A DNA stretch of 64,000 nucleotides from Lethocerus indicus (lineage: Eukaryota > Arthropoda > Insecta > Hemiptera > Belostomatidae): the NCBI GenBank assembly GCA_019843655.1, contig JACDQD010000006.1, positions 620,001-684,000 on the forward strand, in the 5' to 3' direction. The notes under the pieces are model-generated. The model was not told the DNA's origin. It saw nothing but the letters and a program-made list of their open reading frames with translations, and did not search any database. Below are positions 44,851 to 55,423 of this stretch, piece after piece. Positions within the stretch are counted from its first letter, which is position 1, and every line of letters begins with the position of its first letter. Made by a program: the position numbers and the translations under genes.

Positions 44851-45676
44851 TTAAATACCGACGGTTCGGACATCCATAGGATAATAATATCTTACAAATA
44901 TCTTGCTCCGGTCAAACGGAGAAATAAAATAAAAAAATAATGTTGCTGGGGCGAGGGGGAATCTGAAGAGCGGAAAAATGAGATATCCGAAAACTGTGAT
45001 CGGATTTTCTGCGCACAAATTTCGAATTTTTCGAATCGACGAAAATTGCGACCCCTAAAACAATGGTCCAATCTGACCGGTTTATTGCCCATTTTGGACG
45101 GCCTAACGGTCGCCCATCTGGACGGCGTATATGTACCTCAATCCCACGTCCTGCTGTGGGGGGTGGTTATAAGGGCGCTTCGGTCGGGGGGATGATTCAA
45201 CCCTTAGCCCCGCGGCTGTCTCGAATATCCAATAACCGCCGAATCCGAGCCAAGTTGGGGGCCGTCTTCTCTCTCTCTCTCTCTCTGATGCACAATTCGG
45301 CCTTTACCAATTTCCCCCACCCCCACCCCCGGTTATAACCGTATTAGAAGACGTCAACGTCCCCAAATCCAGCACTGTATCCGACGCGTTAATCACTAGC
45401 TCCCGAGGTTATATTGGAAAAGCTCTGGGACGGAGAATAATTTTCAAATTTGAGGTCATGCCTCAACATACCCCCCCAAGTGGGGAGGGGGCATTAAGGA
45501 CGGTACGAAAGACTTTTGATTGAAATTTCTGATGTTGGATGTCTCGATGGAACCCCACAGCTCCATACTATATGTCTATGTAGGTTTAAGTAACGTTTTG
45601 TACATTGTCAGTTTGTTACTTAAGCCCAATTTCTATGTCCGTTTTAGTAACGGCCTCGAGAGTCCAAATTTTCGAT
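44851..45676. other. Spacer downstream of a candidate minus-strand gene
   Basis: Unique sequence with a (CT)n tract at about 45268-45286 and C/G-runs near 45314-45330 and 45470-45490. It would be the 3' side of the minus-strand model at 45677-46069. No clear further exon or polyadenylation signal was identified. Confidence 0.45.
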
Positions 45677-46069
45677 TCAATTCTTTTTAGTCGACATTTT
45701 ATTATAAAAAAAAAAAAAACAATAATCTATCGGGATTAATAAAACCCCGTTGTACATTTCAAGACCTAACGAGGTATTGGCACAGTCGTTGATAATAAAT
45801 AATAGTTCATTTCGCGATAAACGCATAATCGATACGTTGGTCCCGTCGAGTACTTGAAAGATAATCAAGCATCAATGAAGGTCTACAAAGCAATAAATCT
45901 TATTTCGATATTAAACGCATCAATATGAAAAATATTGACAGTTAACTACTCGAAACAGTAAAACTAGTCTGATTATTAGAGATAAAATGAAATTTTAAAT
46001 TCACTTACCCATCAAGAGGTAGCTTATTATGATGACGCACCAAGGCTGAACTGACACCGTCATCTTGGT
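45677..46069 (-). CDS. Two-exon candidate gene, short membrane or secreted protein of unknown function
   Basis: On the minus strand an acceptor TTTCTTGTTACAG ends at 46070. Exon A (46069-46009) has ACCAAG then ATG at 46063 and encodes MTVSVQPWCVIIISYLLM, a hydrophobic stretch like a signal peptide or anchor. A donor, GG followed by GTAAGTG, leaves phase 1. A 156-nt intron (46008-45853) ends GATTATCTTTCAAG. Exon B continues in the matching phase with VLDGTNVSIMRLSRNELLFI and INDCANTSLGLEMYNGVLLI. The frame stays open to a TAA at 45677 after 76 codons. The last 15 or so codons cross a poly-T tract and are doubtful, so the true exon end or donor may lie before about 45725. No family is recognised. 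Confidence 0.35.
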
Positions 46070-46856
46070 CTGTAACAAGAAATTATTCATCGATTATTCA
46101 TCGAAGTAAATACGAATAAATTATCGTCCGCAATATAATTAATGACTCGCGCGTTGTATTCAGTCTAAAAATAGACCGGTTTCGGAACATAATCGCTACC
46201 GGAGTCTACGTCGTACTGACAGGAGACGTCATATCTATAAAATATTTAATCGTTTATAAAAATCTATTCGTATTTGAAATAAATAAAAATTCAATGACCC
46301 ACCCGATAGGATCCGAAAAGTAATCCTTTTATTTTGCCGAGAAAAAAGTTAACTTTAGGGAAATTTTCGATTTCCCTCCCTTAAAGAAATCCTCAAGGCC
46401 GAAAATATACCTTAACAGATCACTTTTGGGTACACCTAATATCATATATATATAAAAGGTTTAAGGGAATAGACGAGACACTTGGACGAAATATTTCCCA
46501 ACTTAATGTTATATTTACGTGTTTGCATAATCGGTTGAATAACGTGCGGCGAAGGGAAGTAACGAAATATGCGCATATTTTGTAAATTAAGCTGTATGAA
46601 TTTAATTTAAGACCGTCCACGGGAGTTCTAAGATGTTTTCCGAACTCCGCCGGCAGCGCCCGCGATACTAAACCGGCAAGACAGTCGCAACACGCAAGTT
46701 TAGTATCAGCCGGGCGCCACTCCATTTATGTATTCAATTGAGTTGTTTCGTACTGAAGATATTTAAAAAAAAAAAGGGTTTTCAACGCTTATACAGCCGG
46801 ACAGTTTAGGGCCAGTACACAATTTGGGGGGGGCGTTGCGCGACAGAACCGTCAGA
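46070..46856. other. Spacer with mariner-ended remnant and a shared motif
   Basis: 46330-46445 (CTTAAAGAAATCCTCAAGG, ACTTTTGGGTACACCTAATA) resembles the mariner-ended element around 33340-33410. GATACTAAACCGGCAAGAC at about 46663-46681 recurs at about 56319-56337. The 101-codon minus frame (46420-46725) has no recognised domain. The 5' untranslated region of the model at 45677-46069 would lie here. Confidence 0.45.
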
Positions 46857-47475
46857 TGGCCTTTCGCCATCTTCAGTAGCGCTGCGTTAGTCACTTTGTG
46901 ACGAAACCAGCGAGAGGAGAAGAAGTCTACTCGGAAGAAGTTCGATCCGGAAGGAAGACCGAAACGAAAGGACGATGGAACCGAGTGAAGAAGGCCGACA
47001 TAGACGGTATTGGGGCTACTGAAGACGGCGCTACTCAAGAACCGAAATATCACTGGGAATCAATGGGTGAAAACGGGTAACGAATGGGGTTTTTTTTTTA
47101 GTTTAACATTGTTGCGTCACCTCCCGCTGGTTTTCCTCTTTCGCTAGACCGGTTTCGGCCGCTCGCCGTCTTCAGTAGCGACAGTCACTGGACCCCACAA
47201 GTGAGACAGTGGCAGTGCAGTGAGGATGGACGAAAAACGTCCACAAATTGGCAAAAACGGACTGAAACCGCTGCCTAGCCAAAAAACCGGTCTGGCGAAA
47301 GACCGAACCGGCGAGAGGTGGAGAAACAGAAACACGGGAAACGGGTCTGTTAAACTATTCATTTCTGAATAGTTCGAGTCCAACACCGGAAGGACTAAAT
47401 CTCGCTTTAATCATTCGGTCTTTCAATCACCGGTCAATTTCCGGGCTAGACGGCGGTTTGTCGGCCGCTCGCCAT
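46857..47475 (+). repeat. Segmental duplication with foldback elements, copy 2
   Basis: The counterpart of 42428-43060, with the same order: left core, GAAGTTCGATCCGGAAGG insert, TATCACTGGGAATCAATGG, TAGTTTAACATTGTTGCG-opened foldback copy ending GGGTCTGTTAAACTATTC, AATAGTTCGAGTCCAACACC, and a left-arm start. Both CTATTCA/TGAATAG hairpin flanks are kept. This copy is slightly more complete. Confidence 0.87.
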
Positions 47476-47747
47476 CTTCAGTAGCGCTGTATTACTGTCA
47501 CTGTCAGCACTGTCAGGGGCCATCCTCACTGCCCGCTGTCACTTTCACGTGCACTGTAGTGTTATTATAATATAATAGATACAATTCAGTACAGGTGACA
47601 CAGTGACTGTGACACAGCGCTACTGAAGATGGCGAACGGCCGACAAACCGCTGTCTAGCAAAAGACCGAACAGCAGCCAGAGAGGAGACATCACGAGCCT
47701 ACAGTATTCCAACCCCTCGCAGACCACAAGACAGGTATATTAAATTA
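47447..47747. mobile_element. Foldback-family element, complete right end
   Basis: The left arm starts within the duplication (GCTAGACGGCGGTTTGTCGG, TCTTCAGTAGCGC). The centre is GGGGCCATCCTCACTGCCCG with TTTCACGTGCACTG. The right arm is CGCTACTGAAGATGGCGAAC, ending CAGACCACAAGACAGGTATA TTAAA. Confidence 0.82.
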
Positions 47748-49196
47748 GAGTCTATAATCTCTGCCGGTAGGTGTTCAACAGTTTTATTCCGTGAGATGAA
47801 ATTGAATGAAATAATAAAATTTTTTTTTTATTTTTACTCTAAAAAAGTGAATTTCTTGTTGGCACTTTAAAGCTTCCCTTAACAAGAGGTTTGCCCCCGG
47901 GGGCGGCTGTTCGCCACTTGAGAGTTTTTTCGTCACCGGCAATCCCCTCTAATTCATTCCAAAGAGCGAAATGAATATTTAACTTTTTTTATTTTTAATA
48001 TATACATATAAAAGTTGAATATTGCCGCTCGGTATGCGACACAATTTGGCATTTAATTTCACGGAAATTCTGCCGGCAATTGATCGTCGAAAAATTGAAT
48101 AATTAATCGGCTAAAATCGGTCGTATCGGGCGTATAAACTCCCGGCGAAAAAGGGGGGGGGGCGAAAATATCGTGTTTGGAATAAAAAGAAAAATTGCGT
48201 CCAATTGAAAAAAAAATAATATTCGGCCGTCCCTCATCAATTGAAACGATTCAATTAGAATTGATCCCGATTACCGCGGTTCGGTCTTCCGCCGTGTCTT
48301 CAGTAGTCGTTTCTCTGCAGGAAATAGCCGTCTTACAAAACTCCCCGATATCCTTGCCAATTCCAGTCTTGAGGAGTTCTTCACAAGAGGGGTGAATATA
48401 TAGTAGATTAATAATTTTATATAATTAATAAATTTTATATAATTAATAATTAATAAAGTAGATTAAGTCCATCGAGCCGTCCAACTCTTGTAGATTCCAA
48501 TCCTTGCAATCCTTAATCCTTATTGTCACTAACAGAACAATCCACGATGATCTCGAAGGGCTGATTCGTTCGAGAATTAACGGTTTCCCGTTATAAAATC
48601 CTCCCTTTCCATGTTGTCCCTTCGTTCCAAACCCTCAATTCTGTTCCTCGCTTCTCACCCTCTTCGAGAGTTGGACTATAGCGATAAATGGGAAAAAAAA
48701 TAAAATAAAATTGTAACGCTGTCTCCATCGACAACACATTGTTGTGCCCTCTCCGGCCGACGGTAAAACCAAAAGGGGTTGTTCTCCGTTTCCACCCCCA
48801 CCACTCCAGGGGCCTCCAGTCCACCGCCGGAATGGGGGGTTTTGTCCGTCTAATGGCATAAATAAAAGCGGTCTTCCTTCGGCCCTGAATGTGCCTCCGG
48901 GCCCGTCGAGGGCTGTGCAGCCCATTGTTGCCCTTACCCTCCACCCGCTCCGCCCTTACCGTAAGAGAATTCGCCGGCCGCATTTCTACCCCGCGTGTTT
49001 TCGTATGCCGCCCTCAAATCTTGTTCGGCTGTTTATTCAATTCTCCTGCAACCCTTCTGCGGGAGGAATAAAAAAATCCCCTCCCCCCCTCACTTCCAAC
49101 CCCTCGGGGGTTTTTTTTTCACCTATAGGGCCGACTGAAACGGCGACAGCGAACGGAGAAAACGGCTCTGTTTTTGTCCCTAATAATAAAATTTAT
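47748..49196. other. Spacer, no gene seen
   Basis: Includes a small foldback scrap at 48278-48311 (GGTTCGGTCTTCCGCC, TCTTCAGTAGTCG). The 130-codon minus frame (48591-48983) and 169-codon plus frame (48744-49253) overlap on opposite strands across the same GC-rich stretch and show no recognisable domain, so neither is called. Confidence 0.45.
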
Positions 49197-49376
49197 ACGT
49201 GGTCGGCGACTAAGTCATCGCCGGCTTTTTCAACCCTATATAGGGTATTCTGAAATATATTTATTAAACGCCCCGACTATTCGTCGTGCCTAACGAAAAA
49301 TACACGAGATAAGGGTGGATAGCACACGCACCCTCAAGGATGAGAATAATCCGCAATTATTTAGTTGCCAACCCAA
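49197..49376 (+). mobile_element. Mariner-ended MITE, complete
   Basis: Starts GTGGTCGGCGACTAAGTCAT. The interior TATTCTGAAATATATTTATT and CGACTATTCGTCGTGCC matches the 21.7-kb copy. It ends AATCCGCAATTATTTAGTTG CCAACCCAATA. About 180 bp long, with no open frame of note. Confidence 0.82.
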
Positions 49377-50324
49377 TAAAAATTATGTCAGAGACAGTTT
49401 GTTTTATTCCTTGTACAATTAACTGTTACAATTGTTACAGTTTTCAACAAACATTTTCAACAACGCAGCTGAACGAAGCCTGAACACGTTTTTTGCTGGA
49501 AACGGTCCAGGAAGAATACCACCCATTTGGGGCGAGGAGGGTTGAAAAAAAAAAAAATAAAAATATTTTTCCTGATTCGAGTCGGGGGCTGAAAATATAT
49601 CTCGGTTGTAGGAGACATTTCTCGGCGCTAATAACATGAGCCCCGAGAGAATTGTGACTAAGGGTGGTGGGGTGGGGGTGGGGGTTGTGATGGGGACGGG
49701 GATTACTTTCACGAATTTCCAGCCGACGTCCTCCCCGTTACATCGATTAAAATTAACCTACCCTTACCTGTTGTCCGCTTTTCGCCCCAGTTTCCCTCCC
49801 CCCCCCCACCAGTATAATAAATAATTACTCCGTAAATAATTCCCGTCCGTTCTGGTGGGGCTAATAAATTTGAAAAATTATATTCCGATGTACAGGGGAT
49901 TCTGCCCCTGGAAATTTTCATGGTAAAATCAATTTTAAATATTAATTGCGGTGGACATTCGAGATAATTCCACTCACCGGTCTAGTTTAGGACCCGCCAG
50001 AATGGAATAATAACTAATTGTAACGTAGAATACATTTTCCTTTTTTCATATGATATATATTTTTTATTGTCAAAACATTTTTATTGTTTAAAATCAGCGA
50101 TGCGACCGATTTTAGAAGACGTATTGTACCGTTGAATTTCCATGAAATTGAATATAATGCTACTGAAGATTATATTTTATTTCAACAAGAAATTTTGGTC
50201 GTTAAACCGATCACTATAAAATTAAAAGTATTTAAATTATCGATATTTTCAGTCTCGTTTTGGCCCCGACTATGATTCGAATTTTATTGTTAATTTATTA
50301 CAGGCGGAGCCCAAAAATCCATTA
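49377..50324. other. Spacer with a strong G-run cluster
   Basis: At 49661-49703 the plus strand has GGGTGGTGGGGTGGGGGTGG and further G-runs, a good G-quadruplex pattern. AT-rich sequence follows. The region also holds short frames at 49419-49712 (minus) and 50084-50275 (plus) with no recognised domain. Confidence 0.5.
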
Positions 50325-50497
50325 AAAAAATACCGTAGATCTCGTGTAGTTTCTGTCTCCTGTCGCGCCGTTTCGGTCTTTCGCTAGACCGGTTTCTCGG
50401 CCAAAAGTGACTAAAACCGCTACTGAAGGTGGCGAACGGCCGAAACCAGGGGCATTCCAACCCCTCGCAGGCCAAAAAACGGGGGTATGTTAAACTC
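50325..50497. mobile_element. Foldback-family element, miniature
   Basis: Left arm CCGTAGATCTCGTGTAG, then TTTCGCTAGACCGGTTTCTC. It jumps almost at once to CCGCTACTGAAGGTGGCGAA and the right end CCTCGCAGGCCAAAAAACGG GGGTATGTTAAACTCC. The centre and the TCTTCAGTAG part of the left arm are deleted. Confidence 0.8.
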
Positions 50498-50632
50498 CAT
50501 TAAAAAATTTAAGAATGCTGGAACATTACACCATATTACGAATCGAATTTGAGTAAAGTAAACTCGGGTTTTTTTTCCACCCCCTATGCGAGTACAGAAA
50601 ATACCGCTTTATAAAGGTCTATTATTATTTTA

Positions 50633-51010
50633 ATATACCTGTTTTGTGGTCTGCGAGGGGTTGGAATAAAACACCGTAGGTCCGTGATGTTTCTGTCTCC
50701 TCTCGCCGGTTTTGCCAGACCGGGATTTCGGCCGTTCGCCATCTTCAGTAGCGCCCTGTGTCACCGTTCACTGTTAGCACTTTGGGGATGTTTTTTGGGC
50801 AGTACACAGTACGCGTGAAAGTGAAAGGTGGGCAGTGAGGATGCCCCCGGAAAAACATCCCCAAAGTGCCGACAGTGACAGTGACACAGGGCGCTACTGA
50901 AGACGGCGAGCGGCGGCCGAAACACCGGTCTAGCAAAAGACCGAACCGCACCGAGAGGAGACGCAAACCTACGCGGTATTCCAACCCCTTCGCGGACCAC
51001 AAAACAGGTA
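50633..51010. mobile_element. Foldback-family element, both ends complete
   Basis: Left end ATACCTGTTTTGTGGTCTGC then GAGGGGTTGGAATAA. The arms carry GCCAGACCGGGATTTCGG and TCTTCAGTAGCGCC. The centre TGGGCAGTACACAGTACGCG joins GGCAGTGAGGATGCCCCC. The right arm ends GACCACAAAACAGGTACG. The left arm is slightly shortened around the GGTCTTTCGC stem. From about 50895 the sequence is the partner of the 11.1-11.5 kb duplication. Confidence 0.87.
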
Positions 51011-51285
51011 CGTTGAAATATTTTCAGTCGAAGGAAGTTAACTGAAAAAAATACTGACGATGGCGAAAACCGAAACAGCTCCTTCGACTCATGTGACTAT
51101 ATAATTAGATATATTATTTATCCTATATTGTATATCCTATCAGGATAGGGTTAATTAGCCCTCTGTCGCGGTGACTACAAGTGAACACAGCGCTACTGAA
51201 GACGGCGAGCGGCCGACAAACCGGTCTAGCGAAAGACCGAACCGCAGCGAGAGGAGACAGAAACATCACGAACCTACGGTCTATT
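50895..51285 (+). repeat. Segmental duplication, copy 2 (partner about 11125-11545)
   Basis: Carries the same ordered landmarks as the first copy (TTTTCAGTCGAAGGAAGTTA, ATACTGACGATGGCG, CTCCTTCGACTCATGTGAC, AGGATAGGGTTAATTAG) and ends with a foldback right arm at about 51170-51285 (CGCTACTGAAGACGGCGAGC, CCGAACCGCAGCGAGAGG). The palindrome near 51130 is slightly altered. Confidence 0.85.
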
Positions 51286-52114
51286 ATTACGATTTAATAC
51301 TGCTATCGTGGCATCAAATTTTGGCAGCCCGCCATTGCCATTTTAATAGCGCTAAACGCTAACGATTATCCTCCAGTCTGTAACAATTACTCGGTTTCCT
51401 AGTTGTCTATTTTTAGCTACAGGGGAGGGGCCTAAAATGCCTCGATTCTGTCTGTATAAAGACAGGATAAGAGCAGTTTGGGATAGTTTATAAAGAGTGG
51501 GGTGGAGGGGGGGGCCGGGAGAGAACGACCTCATCGTAGACCTCCTCCGGCGACCTCCTTTAGGAACTCCTCAATAGTGTTGTCGTTATTGTACTCGTTT
51601 ATCGTACGCTGTTTGTAATTGACCACTGGAGAAAATGAAGAAAAACGGGAACTCGAAAGGGCGGGGGGGGGTGGAAAGGGGGGAAGTTCCCACTTAAAGG
51701 GAAAGAGGAAAAGCGAAGTTATCCCGGTTTATTGTCCCTGGAACCGGAATTCCTGATTATCATACATAGCTCCGATATGTTTAACAGTCTCCGTTCGATA
51801 TTAATTAAAAAAACTATTATAGACGTATTTCGCGTTTTTATTTTCGTACAACCTCCCCCCACACCCGACTGAAAAATAATAGACCTGAACAGTAAATTTG
51901 GAATTCTGAGACCTCTTTTGAAAAGGACACCAAAACCTAAAATAGACAACAAACTGACAATATACAAATCTGTATTAAAACCGACACGGACTTACGCGAA
52001 TAGATCCGCCGGTCTAGAGATTTTCTTAGTCCTCAGTGCCTTTTAGTCCCTTTTATACAGACATTCACATATTGTACCAATAACTGTACGCAGTTGAACT
52101 GTACAAAAATTGAA
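51286..52114. other. Spacer, no gene seen
   Basis: Unique sequence with G-runs at about 51500-51512 and 51661-51680. Frames are at most 82 codons and unrecognised. Confidence 0.5.
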
Positions 52115-52608
52115 ACTGTAGGCCGCCTCTCGCCGGTTCGGCCTTTCGCCAGACCGGTTTGTCGGCCGCTCGCCACGTCTTCAGTAGCGCTGTGTCACTC
52201 TCACTGTTAGGCACTGTTAGGGATGTTTTTCGGAGTGGCAGTAACGCAGCGCCACTGAAGATGTGGCGAGCGGCCGACAAACCGGTCTGGCGAAAGGCCG
52301 GACCGGCGAGAGGAGACAGAAACACGACAAATCTACGGAACAATGTTTCCTTCAACAATGCTGCCGACCCCAACAATACGGTGAGAAATTATTGTACGTG
52401 CCGATGTTTATCTCGTTGTTTCAATTTATTGTATTGATTAATTATTATATTAATTTATAAGACAAATAACAACCCCCCCCCCAAAAAAAAAACACAATAA
52501 CAAGACACCACAGTACAAGTGACAGTGACCCGAAAAACGTCCAAAGTGCCGACAGTGACTGACACAGCGCTACTGAAGATGTGGCGAGCGGCCGAAACCG
52601 GTCTAAAA
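52115..52608. mobile_element. Composite foldback element with alternative end
   Basis: Left arm CTCTCGCCGGTTCGGCCTTT, then GACCGGTTTGTCGGCCGC and GTCTTCAGTAGCGC. The loop is very short. The right arm GCCACTGAAGATGTGGCGAG leads to the alternative end (AACAATGTTTCCTTCAACAA, GTGAGAAATTATTGTACGTG). A second right arm (CACCACAGTACAAGTGACAG to AACCGGTCTAAAAACC) stops at 52608. Same architecture as 20.3-20.9 and 44.0-44.8 kb. Confidence 0.82.
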
Positions 52609-53182
52609 ACCTAAAACACGAAGTTTTATAACGAGGAATTATACTGTAAATAGACTGTTACCTCGTTGGAAACATCACAGTTACGACGGCGCACGAAAGA
52701 CAACACACAGACACACACAAACCGGTCTATATTTTCCGTTATCAACGAAAGTGATCGGACAACACGAGAAAACGTAACGCGTCCAGCTGTAAATCGGTCT
52801 AGAACTCACTCAGGGAGGAGAAAGACTGAGGCGTCTCTAAATTGTTGGTGGGGGTGGGGGGGGGGGCTAACGCGCCACTTTGTTCTAACTGTTTCTTAAC
52901 AAGTCTTGTTAAAGCCTATAAAACCTACTCCTGCCCGCCCCCCCCCCTCCGCCCCCCCAAACATTCGTGTTCGCCCTCATTATTGACCCTTTTCCACTTT
53001 TTTCCCCCCTTAATTCTAGGGATACACTCCGGATAAATATCCCGTAGGAATGCCGGATGGTCTTGAATAATTCTATTTTTTTTCACTGTTTTATTGTCGC
53101 AACTGTAGCGCCAAAAACGTCGAATTACTAAACGCGAATTGTTGGCGAAAAATTTTGGAATTCCGTATATTTCCGAGTCTTT
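52609..53182. other. Spacer, no gene seen
   Basis: Contains G-run and C-run tracts near 52848-52867 and 52938-52960. Near 53080 TTTTCACTGTTTTATTGTCG then CAACTGTAG is the same outer-flank motif found beside foldback copies. Confidence 0.5.
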
Positions 53183-53385
53183 CTTCAGTCCTCTCGCCGT
53201 TTCTGTTTTCGTTCTAGACCGGTTTCGGTCGCCCACCCATCTTCGGCGACGGGCCCCGGTGCAGTGGGGACGCCCACGAGTGACTACTGAAGACGGCGGA
53301 CGGCCGAAACCGGTCCGGCGAGATGGGGAAATCTACTGTATTCCAACCCCTTCACAGACCACAAAACGGGTATTCTGAAAAGTAA
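53183..53385. mobile_element. Foldback-family element, diverged
   Basis: Left arm CTCTCGCCGTTTCTG, TTCTAGACCGGTTTCGGTCG, with CTTCAGTAG altered to CTTCGGCGA. Centre GGTGCAGTGGGGACGCCC. Right arm GACTACTGAAGACGGCGGAC, ending CACAGACCACAAAACGGGTA TTCTGAAA. Confidence 0.78.
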
Positions 53386-54358
53386 TTTTTTTTTCCCCCT
53401 GTTCTATTGTCACAGCTGTAAAGAAAAATACGGCAAAAAAAAAATTAGAGTAAGAAAAATAAATTACATTTTCTTTTTCTCCCGACATCCCGAACGTTCC
53501 TTACAGACGCCTGAAAAGCGTCTTAAATGTTTAAATAAATAAAATTTAATGAAAAAAAGGGGGGAAACCAACGGGTTTCTCCTCTAATTGTTGTCTATTG
53601 TAGTTAGTTCATATATCAATGTCGCTTGTTGTATCATTTTACAGTTGTAACAATGAAAAAAAAAATTTAGGTAAAATCTTTTTGCCGAATATCATTCCCG
53701 TCATTTTTCATCCCCTCTATCCCTCGGGATATTGAACGAATTGTTCTCCGGCTGGAGAACGACGAGTCGGGAAATTGCAACCCCCGCTCAGTGGCCGGAT
53801 TTTATTTTACGCCTTTAAGTTGTAATATCGTTTATTGTACCAATAAAAAATTAAAAAAAAAATGTTCTCAGTTCCAAGTATGTACGAATTCGAACTTGAC
53901 CCCGTTGACCCTGTCGATAAATCGATGATAGACCGATATGTGTCTGTGTGTGTGTGTATGACCTTCGTCGGTCTGTCGCGCATATGTTGCGGGGTACGGG
54001 GTGGGGTTGTGAGGGGTGGGGGTTGGGGTCGGTCGGTACGGGGTCAAAGGTCAACTTAAACCACCCCCGCCCCCGCCCCCCACACGCACACCCGGACTCC
54101 TTATTAAGCCCCCCCCATTAGCGTAAGCCAAAGCCGCCGCCGCCGTACAGTCGGTTGTACTTACACAAGTACATATCTCCCAGCCCTTTTTTTATTTCCG
54201 TCCGCCTCTTCTCCCTCTCCCTTTTTGGCGTCTCGGGAAGGGCGCTCGAAAAGAGAGAAAAGGACGGGCGTTTATCATCGCACTTTATGGCCGTAACCAC
54301 CCCCACCCTAAAAAAAAAAACCCGTTGCCTAAACGCGACACTACCATTAAATCAATTA

Positions 54359-54360
<2 letters not shown>
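53386..54360. other. Spacer with repeated outer-flank motif
   Basis: CTGTTCTATTGTCACAGCTG at about 53399 and ACAGTTGTAACAATG at about 53641 are further forms of the ATTGTCACAAC flank motif. A short (TG)n lies at 53940-53957. G/C-runs are near 54001-54020 and 54061-54080. No gene is supported. Confidence 0.5.

Positions 54361-54409
<49 letters not shown>
54361..54409. repeat. (AT)n microsatellite
   Basis: About 24 AT dinucleotides without interruption. Confidence 0.96.
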
Positions 54410-54411
<2 letters not shown>

Positions 54412-54507
54412 AAGTGTATATAAGTCATGTTACGGTTAGGGATTACGCGAGTAAACATAAAAAATCTTGAATGGATTCGATCAACCCCTTACCGCACGGG
54501 TAATTAT

Positions 54508-54606
54508 CGGGTTGGCAACTAAGTAATTGCGGATTTCACCACAACAAGTGGCGTTGTACATATTTTTAAGTATTGAGGGTGAAATCCCCAATTACTTAGT
54601 TACCGT
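54508..54606 (+). mobile_element. Very short mariner-ended MITE
   Basis: About 98 bp. Left end TCGGGTTGGCAACTAAGTAA then TTGCGGATTTC. Right end GAAATCCCCAATTACTTAGT then TACC. The termini are inverted repeats over about 25 bases with two or three mismatches. This is the closest match in the window to animal mariner ends as I remember them. Confidence 0.8.
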
Positions 54607-55423
54607 TAATGATTTCGATTCGTAGCTCTTGTCGAAACTGTTCCGGAGCGAATAAGGTTTTAATTTCGCTTTTTTTTCGCTGTAAGTCCCAAGCACAATA
54701 TACAATTTAACAGAGCTCTGTACAATAAGTTTTAAATATGAGATAGGCGTTATCAACTGGAATAATATCTGTAAGATAATGTTCTGCCGAAAATTGTTGT
54801 ATCAGGTGTAAACGAAGGTAAACGACAATTTGATAAAATGTATTTTGGTCTTCAGTAGTTCTTATCGGAACAGGAGGTATCGCATTGATAAGAAAACTAT
54901 AATTGAAGTCCTGAAGGAGTTTTTCACATTTCGTCATGGTGCAGAATCGTGGAAAGGGGTAGAAAAGTAAAAATTCGGGAAATAAATCTGCTTGTTGTGG
55001 GGGGGGGGGTGTTTTCGAGGGGTTGAGGGTTGAATGTCCCGTACGGAAGTAAACAGAGTCGAAGGGGTGTTTTTTTTCCTAATTCAATGGGCGGGATTCG
55101 TTCTGTTTTAGAGGCGTGAAAAACCCCCCTTCACCCCGCACCCCCCCCACCACCACACCCCCGTTCGGCCATTTTAACCTGAAAACTACCCTTGTTTCGC
55201 GGTACGCCCTCCGGGCGTGGTTTCTGTTGGGGTGAAAACAACAAACACCGTGTCCCCGGGCTTCCCCCACCCCCGGTGTATTGTCTACCCTTAAAAGTTG
55301 TATTTTCATAGAATTTTCTGTGTATTGACAGGCGTTGTTGTAAATATTGGTGGAATTTTGAAGAGGGTCTTCATTAAACCCCCACCCCCCCACCCCAACC
55401 CCAACCCCGGTTTTCCAAAACTT
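54607..55423. other. Spacer with mariner-element-like segment
   Basis: ACAATTTGATAAAATGTATT TTGGTCTTCAGTAGTTCTT at about 54826-54864 matches 55568-55605 with few changes, so an older copy of the 55.4-kb element may lie here. The 129-codon minus frame (55079-55468) crosses C-runs and is not recognised. Confidence 0.45.

Noticed and set aside
48591..49253. Overlapping 130-codon minus and 169-codon plus frames
   Set aside because: They cover the same GC-rich DNA on opposite strands, cross homopolymer runs, and neither peptide shows a recognisable domain.
54707..54937. 76-codon minus frame as a mariner transposase remnant
   Set aside because: The DNA resembles the interior of the short mariner-ended element at 55.5 kb, but the peptide lacks any transposase motif I can identify.
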